A DNA stretch of 64,000 bases from Paenibacillus typhae (GTDB lineage: Bacteria > Bacillota > Bacilli > Paenibacillales > Paenibacillaceae): NCBI RefSeq assembly GCF_900099765.1, contig NZ_FNDX01000004.1, positions 1 to 64,000 of the forward strand. Reading direction: 5' to 3'. Positions 29,460-39,154 of this stretch are shown piece after piece (position 1 is the first letter of the stretch; every line of letters begins with the position of its first letter). The notes under the pieces were generated by a model that saw only the letters and a list, made by a program, of their open reading frames with translations, was not told the DNA's origin and made no database searches. A program made the position numbers and the translations under genes.

Positions 29460-32081
29460 TTAGACGTCAAATCTTCCGTAGAAGGCATTGCGGTATACGT
29501 CAGCCAGCTCACTTACCAGCGGCAGCTTAGGGTTAGCAGTTGTACATTGGTCTTCAAATGCACGGTCAGCCAGATAATCTACACGCGATTCGAAATCCTT
29601 AGCATCAAAGCCCAGAGCCTGGAAGGACTCTTCGATACCCAGCTTCTTGTTCATATCACGGATCGCATTGATCAGGCTTGTTACGCCTTCTTCAGTAGTG
29701 CGGGCCGGCAATCCCAGAATGCGGGCGATTTCGGCATAACGCTCGTCAGCTACAAAGTGCGAATATTTAGGGAACGAAGCGAACTTCGTAGGCTTCTTGG
29801 CATTGTAACGGATAACGTGCGGCATCAAGATCGCATTGGTGCGGCCGTGTGCGGTGTGGTACTGTCCACCCCATTTGTGCGCCAAGCTGTGGTTGATACC
29901 CAGGAATGCGTTAGCGAACGCCATACCGGCAAGGGTCGAAGCGTTGTGCATTTTCTCACGGGCCAGCTTGTCGCCGGTCAGTGCCGACTTCTCAAGATAT
30001 TGGAATACCAGCTGGATCGCTTTGATTGCCAGACCATCCGAATAATCGCTTGCCATAACCGAAACATAAGCTTCGATAGCGTGTGTCAGTACGTCCATAC
30101 CAGTATCAGCAACAGCTGTTCTTGGCAGGCTGTATACAAATTCCGGATCGATAATGGCAACGTCTGGAGTCAGCTCATAGTCAGCCAGCGGATACTTGGT
30201 GTTGCTGCCGGCAGTTTTGTCAGTGATTACCGCGAACGAGGTTACTTCCGAGCCTGTACCCGAAGTTGTCGGGATGGCAACGAATTTCGCTTTTTGACCC
30301 AGAGTAGGATATTTGTATACGCGTTTGCGGATATCCATGAATTTCTGTTTCAGGTTGTTGAAATCTACATCCGGGTGTTCGTAGAACAGCCACATGCCTT
30401 TGGCAGCATCCATCGGGGAACCGCCGCCGAGTGCGATAATGCAGTCCGGCTGGAATCTGTTCATCATAGCTGTACCTTTTTCAACAGTAGTAGTCGATGG
30501 ATCCGGTTCAACTTCCGAGAACACTTCAATTGCTACAGGAGTCTGGCGCTGGCGCAGGTAATGCTCAACTCTTTCCACATAGCCCAGTTTAACCATCATA
30601 GGGTCAGTAATGATTGCTACGCGTGTAATGTTAGGCATTTTAGCCAGGTATTGTGTGGATCCTTTTTCAAAGTAGATCTTGTCAGGTACTTTAAACCATT
30701 GCATATTCACGGTACGACGGTTCACCCTTTTCACGTTGATCAGATTGATGGCAGTAACGTTTTGCGACACCGAGTTGCGGCCGTATGATCCGCAGCCCAG
30801 GGTGAGCGAAGGGATGTTTGTATTGTAGATGTCTCCGATGGCGCCGTGTGTTGAAGGCGAGTTCACCAGAATACGTCCTGTCTGCAGGCGGTGCGAGAAC
30901 TTCATGATAACTTCTTCATTATTGGAATGGATCGCCGAGCTGTGGCCCATGCCGCCGAATTCAACGATTTCTGCAGCGCGTTCGATACCCTGATCAGCAT
31001 TTTTCACTTTGTAGCAAGCCAGAACCGGGCTCAGCTTCTCAGCCGACAGCGGATATTTAGGGCCTACGCCTTCAATTTCAGCTACCAGAATCTTGGTGCC
31101 GGCTGGTACCTGGATACCGCACATTTCTGCGATCTTCACTGCGGATTGACCTACGATTGCCGGGTTAACTGCGCACTTCTCAACGTTCATGGCACCGTTA
31201 GTCAGCTTGGCAGCCTCATCTTTATTAACGAAGTAGCAGCCGTTCGCGATCATTTTCTTCTTCACTTGGTCAAAAATAGCTTCTTCAATAATAACAGCCT
31301 GCTCGGAAGCGCAGATCATACCGTTATCGAATGTCTTGGAAAGGATGATGTCCGTTACAGCCTGATCGATGTCGGCACTCTTTTCGATGAAGGCAGGTAC
31401 GTTACCAGGGCCTACGCCGAGAGCCGGCTTGCCGCAGCTGTAAGCCGCTTTAACCATTGCGGATCCGCCGGTTGCCAGGATCAGTGCAACGTCAGGGTTA
31501 TTCATCAGCGCGTTTGTTTTATCCATGGTAGGAAGCTCAATCCATTGGATGAAGTTCTCAGGGGCACCTGCTTTTACGCCTGCATCATGAAGGATTTTGG
31601 CGGCAGCGGCGCTACACTCTTGCGCTGAAGGGTGGAAACCGAATATAATAGGGTTACGTGTCTTAGCCGAAATCAGTGCTTTAAACATCGTGGTGGATGT
31701 TGGGTTGGTTACCGGTGTGATACCCATAATAATTCCGACTGGTTCAGCGATCTTTTGGAAATTGTCGTAGGCGTTATCCTCAATAACTCCTACGGTTTTG
31801 TCATACTTAATTCCGTGCCAGATATATTCGGTTGAGAAGATGTTCTTCGTAATTTTGTCTTCGTATACTCCGCGGCCTGTTTCTTCGACAGCCAGTTTCG
31901 CCAAGTACATATGTTTGTCGAGACCTGCCAATGCCATTGCATGAACGATTGTGTTAACCTGCTCTTGATCCAGTTCCATGAACGCATCCAGGGCTTTCTT
32001 TGCTTTATCCACCAAAGTCTGAATATATTCTTCAGCGGTGGTTTGTTTCACTTGGGCGGCGACTTCGTTCTTAACTGCCAT
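29460..32081 (-). CDS. adhE: bifunctional acetaldehyde-CoA / alcohol dehydrogenase
   Basis: A two-domain fermentative enzyme of 873 residues that reduces acetyl-CoA to acetaldehyde and then to ethanol, reoxidising two NADH. The N-terminal aldehyde dehydrogenase half has the catalytic Cys in FDNGMICASEQ and GGSAMVKAAYS. The C-terminal iron-dependent alcohol dehydrogenase half (from about 455) has GGGSPMDAAKG and the metal-binding histidines in GINHSLAHKWGG and YHTAHGRTNA. Length matches AdhE. It sits directly upstream of pflB on the same strand but has its own Fnr box and cre site. Confidence 0.98.
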   Translation of the reverse strand: MAVKNEVAAQVKQTTAEEYIQTLVDKAKKALDAFMELDQEQVNTIVHAMALAGLDKHMYLAKLAVEETGRGVYEDKITKNIFSTEYIWHGIKYDKTVGVIEDNAYDNFQKIAEPVGIIMGITPVTNPTSTTMFKALISAKTRNPIIFGFHPSAQECSAAAAKILHDAGVKAGAPENFIQWIELPTMDKTNALMNNPDVALILATGGSAMVKAAYSCGKPALGVGPGNVPAFIEKSADIDQAVTDIILSKTFDNGMICASEQAVIIEEAIFDQVKKKMIANGCYFVNKDEAAKLTNGAMNVEKCAVNPAIVGQSAVKIAEMCGIQVPAGTKILVAEIEGVGPKYPLSAEKLSPVLACYKVKNADQGIERAAEIVEFGGMGHSSAIHSNNEEVIMKFSHRLQTGRILVNSPSTHGAIGDIYNTNIPSLTLGCGSYGRNSVSQNVTAINLINVKRVNRRTVNMQWFKVPDKIYFEKGSTQYLAKMPNITRVAIITDPMMVKLGYVERVEHYLRQRQTPVAIEVFSEVEPDPSTTTVEKGTAMMNRFQPDCIIALGGGSPMDAAKGMWLFYEHPDVDFNNLKQKFMDIRKRVYKYPTLGQKAKFVAIPTTSGTGSEVTSFAVITDKTAGSNTKYPLADYELTPDVAIIDPEFVYSLPRTAVADTGMDVLTHAIEAYVSVMASDYSDGLAIKAIQLVFQYLEKSALTGDKLAREKMHNASTLAGMAFANAFLGINHSLAHKWGGQYHTAHGRTNAILMPHVIRYNAKKPTKFASFPKYSHFVADERYAEIARILGLPARTTEEGVTSLINAIRDMNKKLGIEESFQALGFDAKDFESRVDYLADRAFEDQCTTANPKLPLVSELADVYRNAFYGRFDV

Positions 32082-32157
32082 CTCCCTCGTCCTCCTGTCA
32101 ATTTTTAGGTTGTTTTTCTCTACACATTTATCTTAACACATCATTTCCGTCTTGTAT

Positions 32158-32173
32158 AGTGAATTCTTTCACA
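32158..32173 (-). promoter_or_regulatory. Fnr box upstream of adhE
   Basis: AGTGAATTCTTTCACA fits TGTGA-N6-TCACA at 9 of 10 fixed positions and is centred 84 bases before the adhE ATG. A weak -10-like TAAGAT lies about 33 bases downstream on the minus strand. Direct TCAC half-sites further out (near 32342-32357) are not inverted and are not counted. Confidence 0.75.
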
Positions 32174-32199
32174 AAGTATAAAGTTTTTTTGATTTGCTT

Positions 32200-32213
32200 T
32201 CAAAGCGCTTTCA
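32200..32213 (-). promoter_or_regulatory. cre-like site (CcpA) upstream of adhE
   Basis: Read on the minus strand the site is TGAAAGCGCTTTGA, close to the Bacillus cre consensus (TGAAARCGYTTWCN), about 35 bases beyond the adhE Fnr box. CcpA could activate adhE from this upstream position in the presence of glucose, as for overflow-metabolism genes. Confidence 0.65.
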
Positions 32214-32361
32214 TTCGATCATATTCAGGTTATTTAACCATTATTTATGTGTTTTATTCGGTTATATTTAACTTGAAGATATTTTCGCGCTTAGGATGCT
32301 GTACTTTCAGAAGATCATTTTGTCACTGGTTGAGGTTTTTTGTCACAATTTATCACCACAA

Positions 32362-32408
32362 CAAAAAGACCGGCTGTCTCCCTGATTGGAGGCTTTGCCG
32401 GTCTTCTG
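32362..32408 (-). terminator. terminator after sugar-binding protein gene of locus 2
   Basis: Stem AAGACCGGC / GCCGGTCTT with an internal GCCTCC/GGGAG mini-stem, followed on the minus strand by TTTTTG. It lies 27 bases past the stop of the binding-protein gene; the opposite strand also has a T-run. Confidence 0.85.
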
Positions 32409-32434
32409 TCTTTTTTTACAATTCAATTTGTCTC

Positions 32435-33907
32435 CTATTCAACTGTAATAGAATCAAAGAATTGCTCCTGCACTGTTTTGGCTGCAGCATCAAGCTGTGC
32501 CTTGGAGTCCGTGCCTTTTTTGGAGAACAGCTCCTGAATTACATTAGACATCGTTGCGTAGTAGTCCTGAGTGTTGTATTGTGCCTCCGGCTTTCCGTCC
32601 AGCAGAGCCATAATGTCAGGGTTGTATTGATATACAATATCCGAGTACTTGTCGTATACCGCTTTGGTTTTCTTGCCGAACTCGGAATCAGCAGCATAGT
32701 AATCCAGAAGTGGCGGAATGAAGTATTTGCCGTCCGCCTTGCGCTGCTGCAGAATGGCATCCAGCGCCTCAAGGCCTTTGTCAGAAAAATAATCGAAAGT
32801 GATATAGCGGAACGCCATTTCCTGCTCATCCTTGGTGGCGTTTGGATTGATTACGAGGTAATCGCCGCCGAGCACCCCTGTGTGCTTGCCGCCCTTTTCA
32901 GCCGCCGGCATCGGATAGGTTAGCACATCCTCCGGCTTGAGTCCGCCCTGGTTCAGCGCCTGCTCAATTACGCCGTCGGAGCCGGCCATAACCATCGCTG
33001 TACGCCCCTGCTGGAATGCACCTACCGCATCCCCCCAGCCGAGTGCCCAGTCCTGCGGAATAGCGTTAGCTTCCCATCTCAGCTTTTTGTAGAAATCCAG
33101 CGCCTTCACGCCGGCTTCTGAATTGAAAGTGGCCTCAACCTTGCCGCCGTCCACGTTCTGGATCTCACCCCCTGCTTCAAACAGGAAGTTGGTCCAGTTC
33201 CAGCCGGCCTCATTGCCTTTACCCATTGGAGCAATGCCGGAAATGCCTTTTTTGGCATCGGCTACCCCTTTGGCGGTATTCAGCATGTCATCCCAGGTCC
33301 AGTCCATGGGCGGAACAGCCACACCTTTGTCATCCAGCATTTTTTTATTGATCATGGTAGTGGTAACATAGCCTTTTTGAGTTACACCGAAAATTTTACC
33401 GTCAATGACGAACTGATTTTGCAGCACCGGATTGATCTGATCCTTATACTCATAAGTGTTCCAGAGGTCGGTGATATCGGCCGCCCAGCCTTTTTCCACC
33501 AGGAATTTGGCTTCCGTCGCATACGTGTTGAAGAAGGTCGGCGCCTCATTGGCTGCCATTTTGATACCGATTTCGCTGACACTGTACTGCCAGTCGTCCT
33601 TGATAATCTCTACATTCGGATACTCGGCCTGGAACCGTTTGATCCGGTCGTCTTCCTGTGCGCGCATTTCGGTCAGGTCAGGCGTCGGATAGTGGATTTT
33701 GATCGTCACTTTTCTTTGGGTAATATCGTCCGCAGGCGCATCTGTTGCAGCAGTGCTGTTATCTGCAGCTGTAGCTGCCGGCGCCGGAGTCGCCTCCCCT
33801 CCTGTATTCCCCTGGGCATTTCCGTTGCTGTTATTGTTGCCGCCGCAGGCGGATAACAACGAACCGGCCACAAGGAGACCTGCTAATACGCTGGAAAATT
33901 TACGCAT
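32435..33907 (-). CDS. sugar-binding lipoprotein of ABC locus 2
   Basis: A family 1 extracellular solute-binding lipoprotein of 490 residues with lipobox LLSAC (about Cys20), an Asn/Gly/Ala/Thr-rich linker to about 65, and the two-lobed binding fold (VTIKIHYPTPDLTEMR, FQQGRTAMVMAGSDGVI). ATG at 33907 is used because GGGGAG lies 7 bases upstream; the longer frame starts at a TTG without a site. It is the last gene of the locus, after the two permeases, unlike locus 1 where the binding protein is first. The substrate is unknown. Confidence 0.92.
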   Translation of the reverse strand: MRKFSSVLAGLLVAGSLLSACGGNNNSNGNAQGNTGGEATPAPAATAADNSTAATDAPADDITQRKVTIKIHYPTPDLTEMRAQEDDRIKRFQAEYPNVEIIKDDWQYSVSEIGIKMAANEAPTFFNTYATEAKFLVEKGWAADITDLWNTYEYKDQINPVLQNQFVIDGKIFGVTQKGYVTTTMINKKMLDDKGVAVPPMDWTWDDMLNTAKGVADAKKGISGIAPMGKGNEAGWNWTNFLFEAGGEIQNVDGGKVEATFNSEAGVKALDFYKKLRWEANAIPQDWALGWGDAVGAFQQGRTAMVMAGSDGVIEQALNQGGLKPEDVLTYPMPAAEKGGKHTGVLGGDYLVINPNATKDEQEMAFRYITFDYFSDKGLEALDAILQQRKADGKYFIPPLLDYYAADSEFGKKTKAVYDKYSDIVYQYNPDIMALLDGKPEAQYNTQDYYATMSNVIQELFSKKGTDSKAQLDAAAKTVQEQFFDSITVE

Positions 33908-33957
33908 TGAAACTCCCCTTTTCAATTCATGATTAGCTTACAAATTCATCTTAAAAG

Positions 33958-33971
33958 AGAAATCGTTTACA
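33958..33971 (-). promoter_or_regulatory. cre-like site before the locus 2 binding-protein gene
   Basis: AGAAATCGTTTACA matches the cre consensus at about 12 of 14 positions and lies 51 bases before the binding-protein start, in the 145-base gap after the permease gene. It suggests a separate, catabolite-repressed promoter for the binding protein. This is a weak motif call. Confidence 0.4.
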
Positions 33972-34052
33972 AACGAGGTGTATTTATATTGCTTTCATGT
34001 GCGTGTTTACGATCGTATGCATTCCTCTGCCAGGCATCTTCCTATACCGTCT

Positions 34053-34925
34053 TCAGCCTTTTACCGCCGACAATGCCACGCCGCGCATAATAAACTTCTG
34101 GAAGACCAGGAACACAAGAATAGGCGGCAGCGACACGAGAAAGAGAATGGCAAACTTGATATTCGTATTGAGCGCCTTGACACTGATTACATATTTGTAA
34201 ATCGCAGTCGCAAGCGTATATTTATCCTCGGAATGCATAACCAGCGAGGGCCAGAACCAGTCATTCCAGGCAGTGGAGAAAATAAAGATCGCCAGCGTGG
34301 CAAAAATCGGTACCGACAGCGGAACAGCGATCGCAAAAAAGCTTCTCGGCTCTGAGGCCCCGTCGATCCGCGCCGCTTCAAAGATTTCCGGGTGAATCCC
34401 GTCGAAGAAGTTCTTCAGCAGCAGAAAATAAAACGTATTTGCTCCCGCCGGCAGCCAGAAAGCCGCATATTGGTTCAGCAGGCCCAGCTCCTTCAGATTG
34501 ACGAAATTCGGAATCATATAGCTCGTCGCCGGAATAAACAGCGTCATCAGGAAGAAGAAGTAGAACGCCTTGCGGTAAGGCACATTCATCCGCGATATGC
34601 TGAACGAGGCCATGCCCAGTACGACAAGGGTCACAATCATGTTGCCGGCAAAAATATAAATTGTATTTTTCAGAAACACCAGCAGATCAATGTAATTCAC
34701 CGCATCCTTTAAATTACCGAAATGCCACTCCTGCGGGAAAAAATGCGGCGGAAACGAATTGACCTCGACGTTCGACTTCAGCCCGTTGAACATCGTCATC
34801 AGAATCGGATACATCATCGTGAACACCATTACCGCAATAAAAAATACCATAATGCCGTAGACGACCTTGTTGCCCGTTTTTTTGAGATCATGCTCGGACA
34901 GAATCCCTCTCTCTGCGCTCTTCAT
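34053..34925 (-). CDS. sugar ABC transporter permease (MalG type), locus 2
   Basis: A carbohydrate importer permease of 290 residues with six helices (first about 23-45) and the ATPase-contacting EAA loop in IFEAARIDGASEPRSFFAI. Ribosome site AAGGAGG overlaps the end of the preceding permease gene (TAGGATG). It ends in the basic ALSAVKG tail. It pairs with the upstream MalF-type permease; no ATPase gene is present. Confidence 0.92.
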   Translation of the reverse strand: MKSAERGILSEHDLKKTGNKVVYGIMVFFIAVMVFTMMYPILMTMFNGLKSNVEVNSFPPHFFPQEWHFGNLKDAVNYIDLLVFLKNTIYIFAGNMIVTLVVLGMASFSISRMNVPYRKAFYFFFLMTLFIPATSYMIPNFVNLKELGLLNQYAAFWLPAGANTFYFLLLKNFFDGIHPEIFEAARIDGASEPRSFFAIAVPLSVPIFATLAIFIFSTAWNDWFWPSLVMHSEDKYTLATAIYKYVISVKALNTNIKFAILFLVSLPPILVFLVFQKFIMRGVALSAVKG

Positions 34926-34926
34926 C

Positions 34927-35850
34927 CTAGTTATCCTCCTTATTCAGCCTGAACTGTAAAATGCCCAAACCGCCAAGGACGATGAACATCAACATGCCAA
35001 GCGCCGTTGCCGTGCCGTAATCCAGTCTGGTAAAAGCATACTTCACAATCAGCAGCGCATAGGTCAGCGTTGTCTTGTTAGGTCCGCCGTCCAGCAGCGC
35101 CAGCTGGGACTGATAGCCCTGCGAGGTCGCGATGATCTGCAGTATCAGCATCAGGATAATCAGATTGCGCAGCGACGGCAGCGTAATGTGGCGGATCCTC
35201 GCCCATACCCCGGCTCCGTCAATCTCCGCCGCTTCATACCAGTCACGCGGGATACTGAGCACGGCCGCCAGATAGATCAGCATCCCCGAGCCGAACTGCT
35301 GCCAGGTCTCCATAAAGACAAGCGAGAGCATGGACCACCTGCTGTCCGTCAGGAACGGGATCTGATCCGCCCCCATTGTCCCTAGCAGCGCATTAACCGG
35401 ACCCACAGGATCATAGAGCCATCTCCATAGCCCGTACAGGACAACTGCAGGCATGACATAAGGCAGATAGGCCGCCACGCGGACAAAACCGCCGAATTTT
35501 CTCAGCTCGGAGATCGCAATGGCGAAGGCAATCGGCACCCAGAAGCCGACGACAAGACAGAGCAGCATATAGTACAGCGTGTTCTTGATCGCGATCAGCA
35601 CATCGGGATCGGTAAGGGCCCGCGCATAATTATCAAAGCCGACAAAGGAGTTTCCTTTTACAAAATCCACCGTGTAAAAGCTGTACAGAAATCCTTTAAA
35701 AATAGGCACCCACATAAACATAATGAAGATGGCAATCGCGGGTACAAGGAACATGTAGCCCCAAAAATTCTTTTTCCAGCGGTTCTGCTTATACGGCCTG
35801 CTCTCAAGCTTCGCCGGCAGTTCATCGTGAAGTGCAGCGGTCTGATTCAT
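34927..35850 (-). CDS. sugar ABC transporter permease (MalF type), locus 2
   Basis: A permease of 307 residues with an N-terminal basic extension, six helices (first about 32-54) and the EAA loop in WYEAAEIDGAGVWARIRHI. It is the first transporter gene of locus 2 and its stop codon is one base from the next start. It lies 115 bases after the response regulator gene, so it may have its own promoter that the regulator acts on. Confidence 0.92.
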   Translation of the reverse strand: MNQTAALHDELPAKLESRPYKQNRWKKNFWGYMFLVPAIAIFIMFMWVPIFKGFLYSFYTVDFVKGNSFVGFDNYARALTDPDVLIAIKNTLYYMLLCLVVGFWVPIAFAIAISELRKFGGFVRVAAYLPYVMPAVVLYGLWRWLYDPVGPVNALLGTMGADQIPFLTDSRWSMLSLVFMETWQQFGSGMLIYLAAVLSIPRDWYEAAEIDGAGVWARIRHITLPSLRNLIILMLILQIIATSQGYQSQLALLDGGPNKTTLTYALLIVKYAFTRLDYGTATALGMLMFIVLGGLGILQFRLNKEDN

Positions 35851-35965
35851 CTGGCTCCCTCATTCCTTTCGTCTTTAAGCACTTTGACAAAGTGCTTCCT
35901 ACCTTAATTGTAGGAAAGGCGGGGAGCCCTGCACATGTGTAAATCTACCGAAGTCATGAGCGTTC

Positions 35966-37294
35966 TTACTTCTTCAGCTCGCTCGGGCTGATGCCGTAGT
36001 ATTTCTTGAAAATCTTGCTGAAATGCTCCGGTGACTCATACCCGACCCGCTCAGCAATTTCGTAACGGCGCAGATCGGTATGCAAAATCATCTCCCGGCT
36101 CTCCTCCATCCGCAGCTTGATGACATATTCCCACAGGTTGTGGCCTGTATTTTTCTTGAACAGATAGCTCAGATAATTGGGGCTGACATGGTTCTTCTTG
36201 GCCACCTCATGGATGGTTAACCCCTTCTGAGCGTAGTTCTCATCAATAAATTCCTTGGCTTTCTGGACAATCAGATTGCTGCGCGTGTGCAGCTCTTCGG
36301 CGGAAGGCTCAGTCGTATAGCTGCTCCAGTTGAAATCGCCGTAATAGAACACGTAATGGTCATTGTGCTCCTTATTCCAAAGAATGGCCTGCGAGGCCTG
36401 GCGGTTCAGCACCTCCATGAACGACAGCCCTTTAAGAATCTGGCTGATCCCGATGACCGCATTCAGGTGCAGAAATTTGTGGATGTTAAAATGCAGGCTC
36501 CGGCCCAGCACATCCAGCCGGCTGACCTGACCGCCCCCGGCCTCCTCGTAGCTTTTCTCATCCCACTGGATAATTACCGTAATTTCTTCCCCCGGCGAAT
36601 AAAAGGCAGTCGAGCTCCACTCCTGATCCAGCAGCTCTTTGGCGATGTTAAGCGCGCCGTAGCGCAGCAGCCCGCGGTCACGCGGGCTGTACTTGGTGCT
36701 GCTGTCTGCCCCCGGAAGCGGAAGCTTGATCTTGAGCACGGCAAAATAAGGGCCTTGCAGCCTAAGCTCATCCAGCTTCCGCATGTCTTCCTCGCTGCCC
36801 AGCGCTGCAGCAGGATCGGTAAGCAGCCTGTTCAGCAACTCGCTGTAGGCTGGAAGCGGCTCCTCGAGCCGGAAGCTTTCGCCGAGTCCGGCTATGAAGC
36901 CTGCGAGCTCGGGCGAAGGCCGGTCCATTTTGAGCAGCACATTCCGTACCGAATCCAGAAACTGCTCACTGTTCAGCGGCTTGATCAGATAATCCTTCGC
37001 TCCAAGCCTGACAGCCATTTGTGCGTACTGAAAGGTTTCATGCGCCGATATCACAATCGTCTGCACCCACGGCTTCGCCAGCTTGGCATGCTGCATCAGC
37101 TCGATCCCGCTCATCGCCCCCATCTGGATATCAGTAACAAGCAGATCGACCTCCTCCATCCGGATGCAGTCGAGCGCCTCAAAGCCGCTGCCTGCAGTAT
37201 AGATATTACCGATATCCAGTCCGGAGGAAGCAAGCAGATTACTTAGGCCTTTACAGATAAGCGGTTCATCGTCGACCACCAGAATATTGAACAT
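35966..37294 (-). CDS. AraC-type response regulator of sugar locus 2
   Basis: A response regulator of 442 residues. The receiver domain has LVVDDEP and phospho-acceptor Asp55 in LLVTDIQMG with Lys in YLIKPL. A central region of about 180 residues resembles the YesN-type linker, and the C-terminal AraC domain has LTIHEVAKKNHVSPNYLSYLF and EIAERVGYESPEHFSKIF split over two helix-turn-helix motifs. ATG at 37294 follows AAGGGGGAATCTGCAA; the longer frame runs into the kinase gene. It is 16 bases after the kinase gene and precedes the permeases, its likely targets. Confidence 0.93.
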   Translation of the reverse strand: MFNILVVDDEPLICKGLSNLLASSGLDIGNIYTAGSGFEALDCIRMEEVDLLVTDIQMGAMSGIELMQHAKLAKPWVQTIVISAHETFQYAQMAVRLGAKDYLIKPLNSEQFLDSVRNVLLKMDRPSPELAGFIAGLGESFRLEEPLPAYSELLNRLLTDPAAALGSEEDMRKLDELRLQGPYFAVLKIKLPLPGADSSTKYSPRDRGLLRYGALNIAKELLDQEWSSTAFYSPGEEITVIIQWDEKSYEEAGGGQVSRLDVLGRSLHFNIHKFLHLNAVIGISQILKGLSFMEVLNRQASQAILWNKEHNDHYVFYYGDFNWSSYTTEPSAEELHTRSNLIVQKAKEFIDENYAQKGLTIHEVAKKNHVSPNYLSYLFKKNTGHNLWEYVIKLRMEESREMILHTDLRRYEIAERVGYESPEHFSKIFKKYYGISPSELKK

Positions 37295-37310
37295 TTGCAG
37301 ATTCCCCCTT

Positions 37311-39104
37311 CTATTCTTGAACTTCTGTTTTGGGCAGCAGAACCGCCGCAACCGTCCCGCCTCCTGCACGAGGTCCGTAGCTGATGCTATAGTCCGGGCC
37401 GAAATGCAGCTGCACACGCTGGTTAATATTGCGGATGCCGTAGCCGCCTGCCGGATTTGGACTTTGGTCATTAAGTACCAGGGTGATGGCCTCGTAATCC
37501 GCCTGCTTGTAGCCGTTGTCTTCTATCGTAATTAGGACATCATCCCCGAGGACGGCGGCAGTGATGATGATTTCCCCGTCCTCCCCCATATTTTTGACCC
37601 CGTGGATAATGGCATTTTCGATCAGGGGCTGGAGGGTGATTTTGGGAATCAGATTGCTTTTGGTTTCGGGGGGAATATTCCAGGTCACAGTGAATACGTA
37701 ATCGTAGCGGTGCTGCTGCAGCTTGATATAGGCACTGGCATGCTCCAGCTCCTCCTCCAGCGTAATCAGCTCCCGTCCCCGGCTCAGGCTGATCTTCATC
37801 AGCTTGGACAGCTCCTTGATCATTTCCGCGGATTCCACATTGCCTTCCAGCGAGCTTTTCCAATAAATACTTTCCAGGGTGTTATATAAAAGATGTGGAT
37901 TGATCTGCTGATACAGCAGCTGCAGCTGGGACTCCTTCTGCTTCAGCTCCATCTGGTATTTATACATGATCAGGCTGTTCAGCCGGCGCGCCATATCATA
38001 GGTGGAAGAGATCAGCACGCTGACCTCGTCGTTGCTGCCCCGCTTCGGCGTTTCCGGCACCCGGTTGCCCGGCTCATACTTCCGCACAAAAAAAGCCAGC
38101 TTCTGCAGCGGTGTCATCAGCGAACGCCAGAAATACGTAATAATAATCAGGCCGAATAAGGCGTAGGCCACCGTTATGTACTGAATGACTCTTTTCATCT
38201 CGTTCTGCTGCTGGAGCAGCGCTTTTACCGGGACCTTGTAGACCAGCTTCTGTCCGAGCATATGGTTGTTGTTCACTACATAAATGAAGTCGTCGGTAAT
38301 CACGTCCACAGTTCCTTCAGGATCTCCGATCTTCGCCCCTTCCGGCAGCTCAATGATCTCTCCCGTGGAATTGGTGCTTGAGGCGAGTACCCTGTTATTC
38401 ATATCCGTCAGGTAAATTTCCCCGTCCGGCAGTGAAATCGACTTCAGCGACTCCCCGATCTTGGCCTCCATCTTCGTGACCACAAGCACGCCGATCGTTC
38501 CTGCACCGAGATAAATATTGTTGACCGCCCGTACATACGTGAGCGTCTTCAGATCCTCAGCCTGCGGGCTGAGCCGGTCCATGAACATCAGGTAGCCCCG
38601 GCCCTTCTGCTCTACCGCCTGCCTGAACCAGAACGGCTCCTCCTCCTTGGTAAAAAAATAAACGCCCGCCTTCTTTACCTGCGGAAAATTGGGGGCGAAA
38701 AAATAATAATTATTCGGATCGTACACATACAGCGAGTAATAAATCGCATCCCCCCGCTCCGCCCCCTGCGAGTAGCTGCCCAGCAGCTTTTCTATCGTCT
38801 CGTAGCGCTCCACCCGCTCCATTATGGGATCAAGCCCGCTCATATTCAGCTGCTGCAGAAAAGGGTTCTGGATCACTGTAGACGTTATTTTATTAACGGT
38901 ATCGATGTCCCGGTTGATGATGGCAAAATTCTGCTTGTTCAGCTCCACATAAGCGTTGGTGACATGCCGTTTCAGAACCTGTTCGGCCTTGTAATTCCCG
39001 TAATTATTGAGAACCAGAATAGGAGTAAGCATAATAACAAACAGCAGAATCAGCTGCTGCTTGACGTTCAGCCGGACAATCGGCTTGATAAGTGATGAGA
39101 ACAC
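37311..39104 (-). CDS. YesM-type sensor histidine kinase of sugar locus 2
   Basis: A membrane kinase of 597 residues: helix 1 (about 16-33), extracellular Cache-like sensor, helix 2 (about 308-328), HAMP, then the His_kinase domain with the phospho-acceptor His in LLYQQINPHLLYNTLES and a HATPase domain with LIENAIIHGVK and IEDNGY. It is expected to respond to the sugar handled by locus 2. It opens the kinase-regulator-permease-permease-binding protein cluster. Confidence 0.93.
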   Translation of the reverse strand: MFSSLIKPIVRLNVKQQLILLFVIMLTPILVLNNYGNYKAEQVLKRHVTNAYVELNKQNFAIINRDIDTVNKITSTVIQNPFLQQLNMSGLDPIMERVERYETIEKLLGSYSQGAERGDAIYYSLYVYDPNNYYFFAPNFPQVKKAGVYFFTKEEEPFWFRQAVEQKGRGYLMFMDRLSPQAEDLKTLTYVRAVNNIYLGAGTIGVLVVTKMEAKIGESLKSISLPDGEIYLTDMNNRVLASSTNSTGEIIELPEGAKIGDPEGTVDVITDDFIYVVNNNHMLGQKLVYKVPVKALLQQQNEMKRVIQYITVAYALFGLIIITYFWRSLMTPLQKLAFFVRKYEPGNRVPETPKRGSNDEVSVLISSTYDMARRLNSLIMYKYQMELKQKESQLQLLYQQINPHLLYNTLESIYWKSSLEGNVESAEMIKELSKLMKISLSRGRELITLEEELEHASAYIKLQQHRYDYVFTVTWNIPPETKSNLIPKITLQPLIENAIIHGVKNMGEDGEIIITAAVLGDDVLITIEDNGYKQADYEAITLVLNDQSPNPAGGYGIRNINQRVQLHFGPDYSISYGPRAGGGTVAAVLLPKTEVQE

Positions 39105-39138
39105 CCCGAAACACCTCCAGTTTCAATAATATAACAAA

Positions 39139-39154
39139 TGAAGAAGCGCTTACA
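39139..39154 (-). promoter_or_regulatory. AAGCGCTT operator-like site upstream of locus 2 kinase
   Basis: TGAAGAAGCGCTTACA, 35 bases before the kinase start, contains the palindromic core AAGCGCTT common to cre and LacI-family operators but has two extra bases relative to the cre consensus. The function is uncertain. Confidence 0.35.

Noticed and set aside
29547..30788. 413-codon plus-strand frame antisense to adhE
   Set aside because: Same reasoning: it lies wholly within adhE on the opposite strand and resembles no protein family.
32340..32357. Second Fnr box near adhE (TGTCACAATTTATCACC)
   Set aside because: The TCAC half-sites are direct rather than inverted, so they do not form TGTGA-N6-TCACA.
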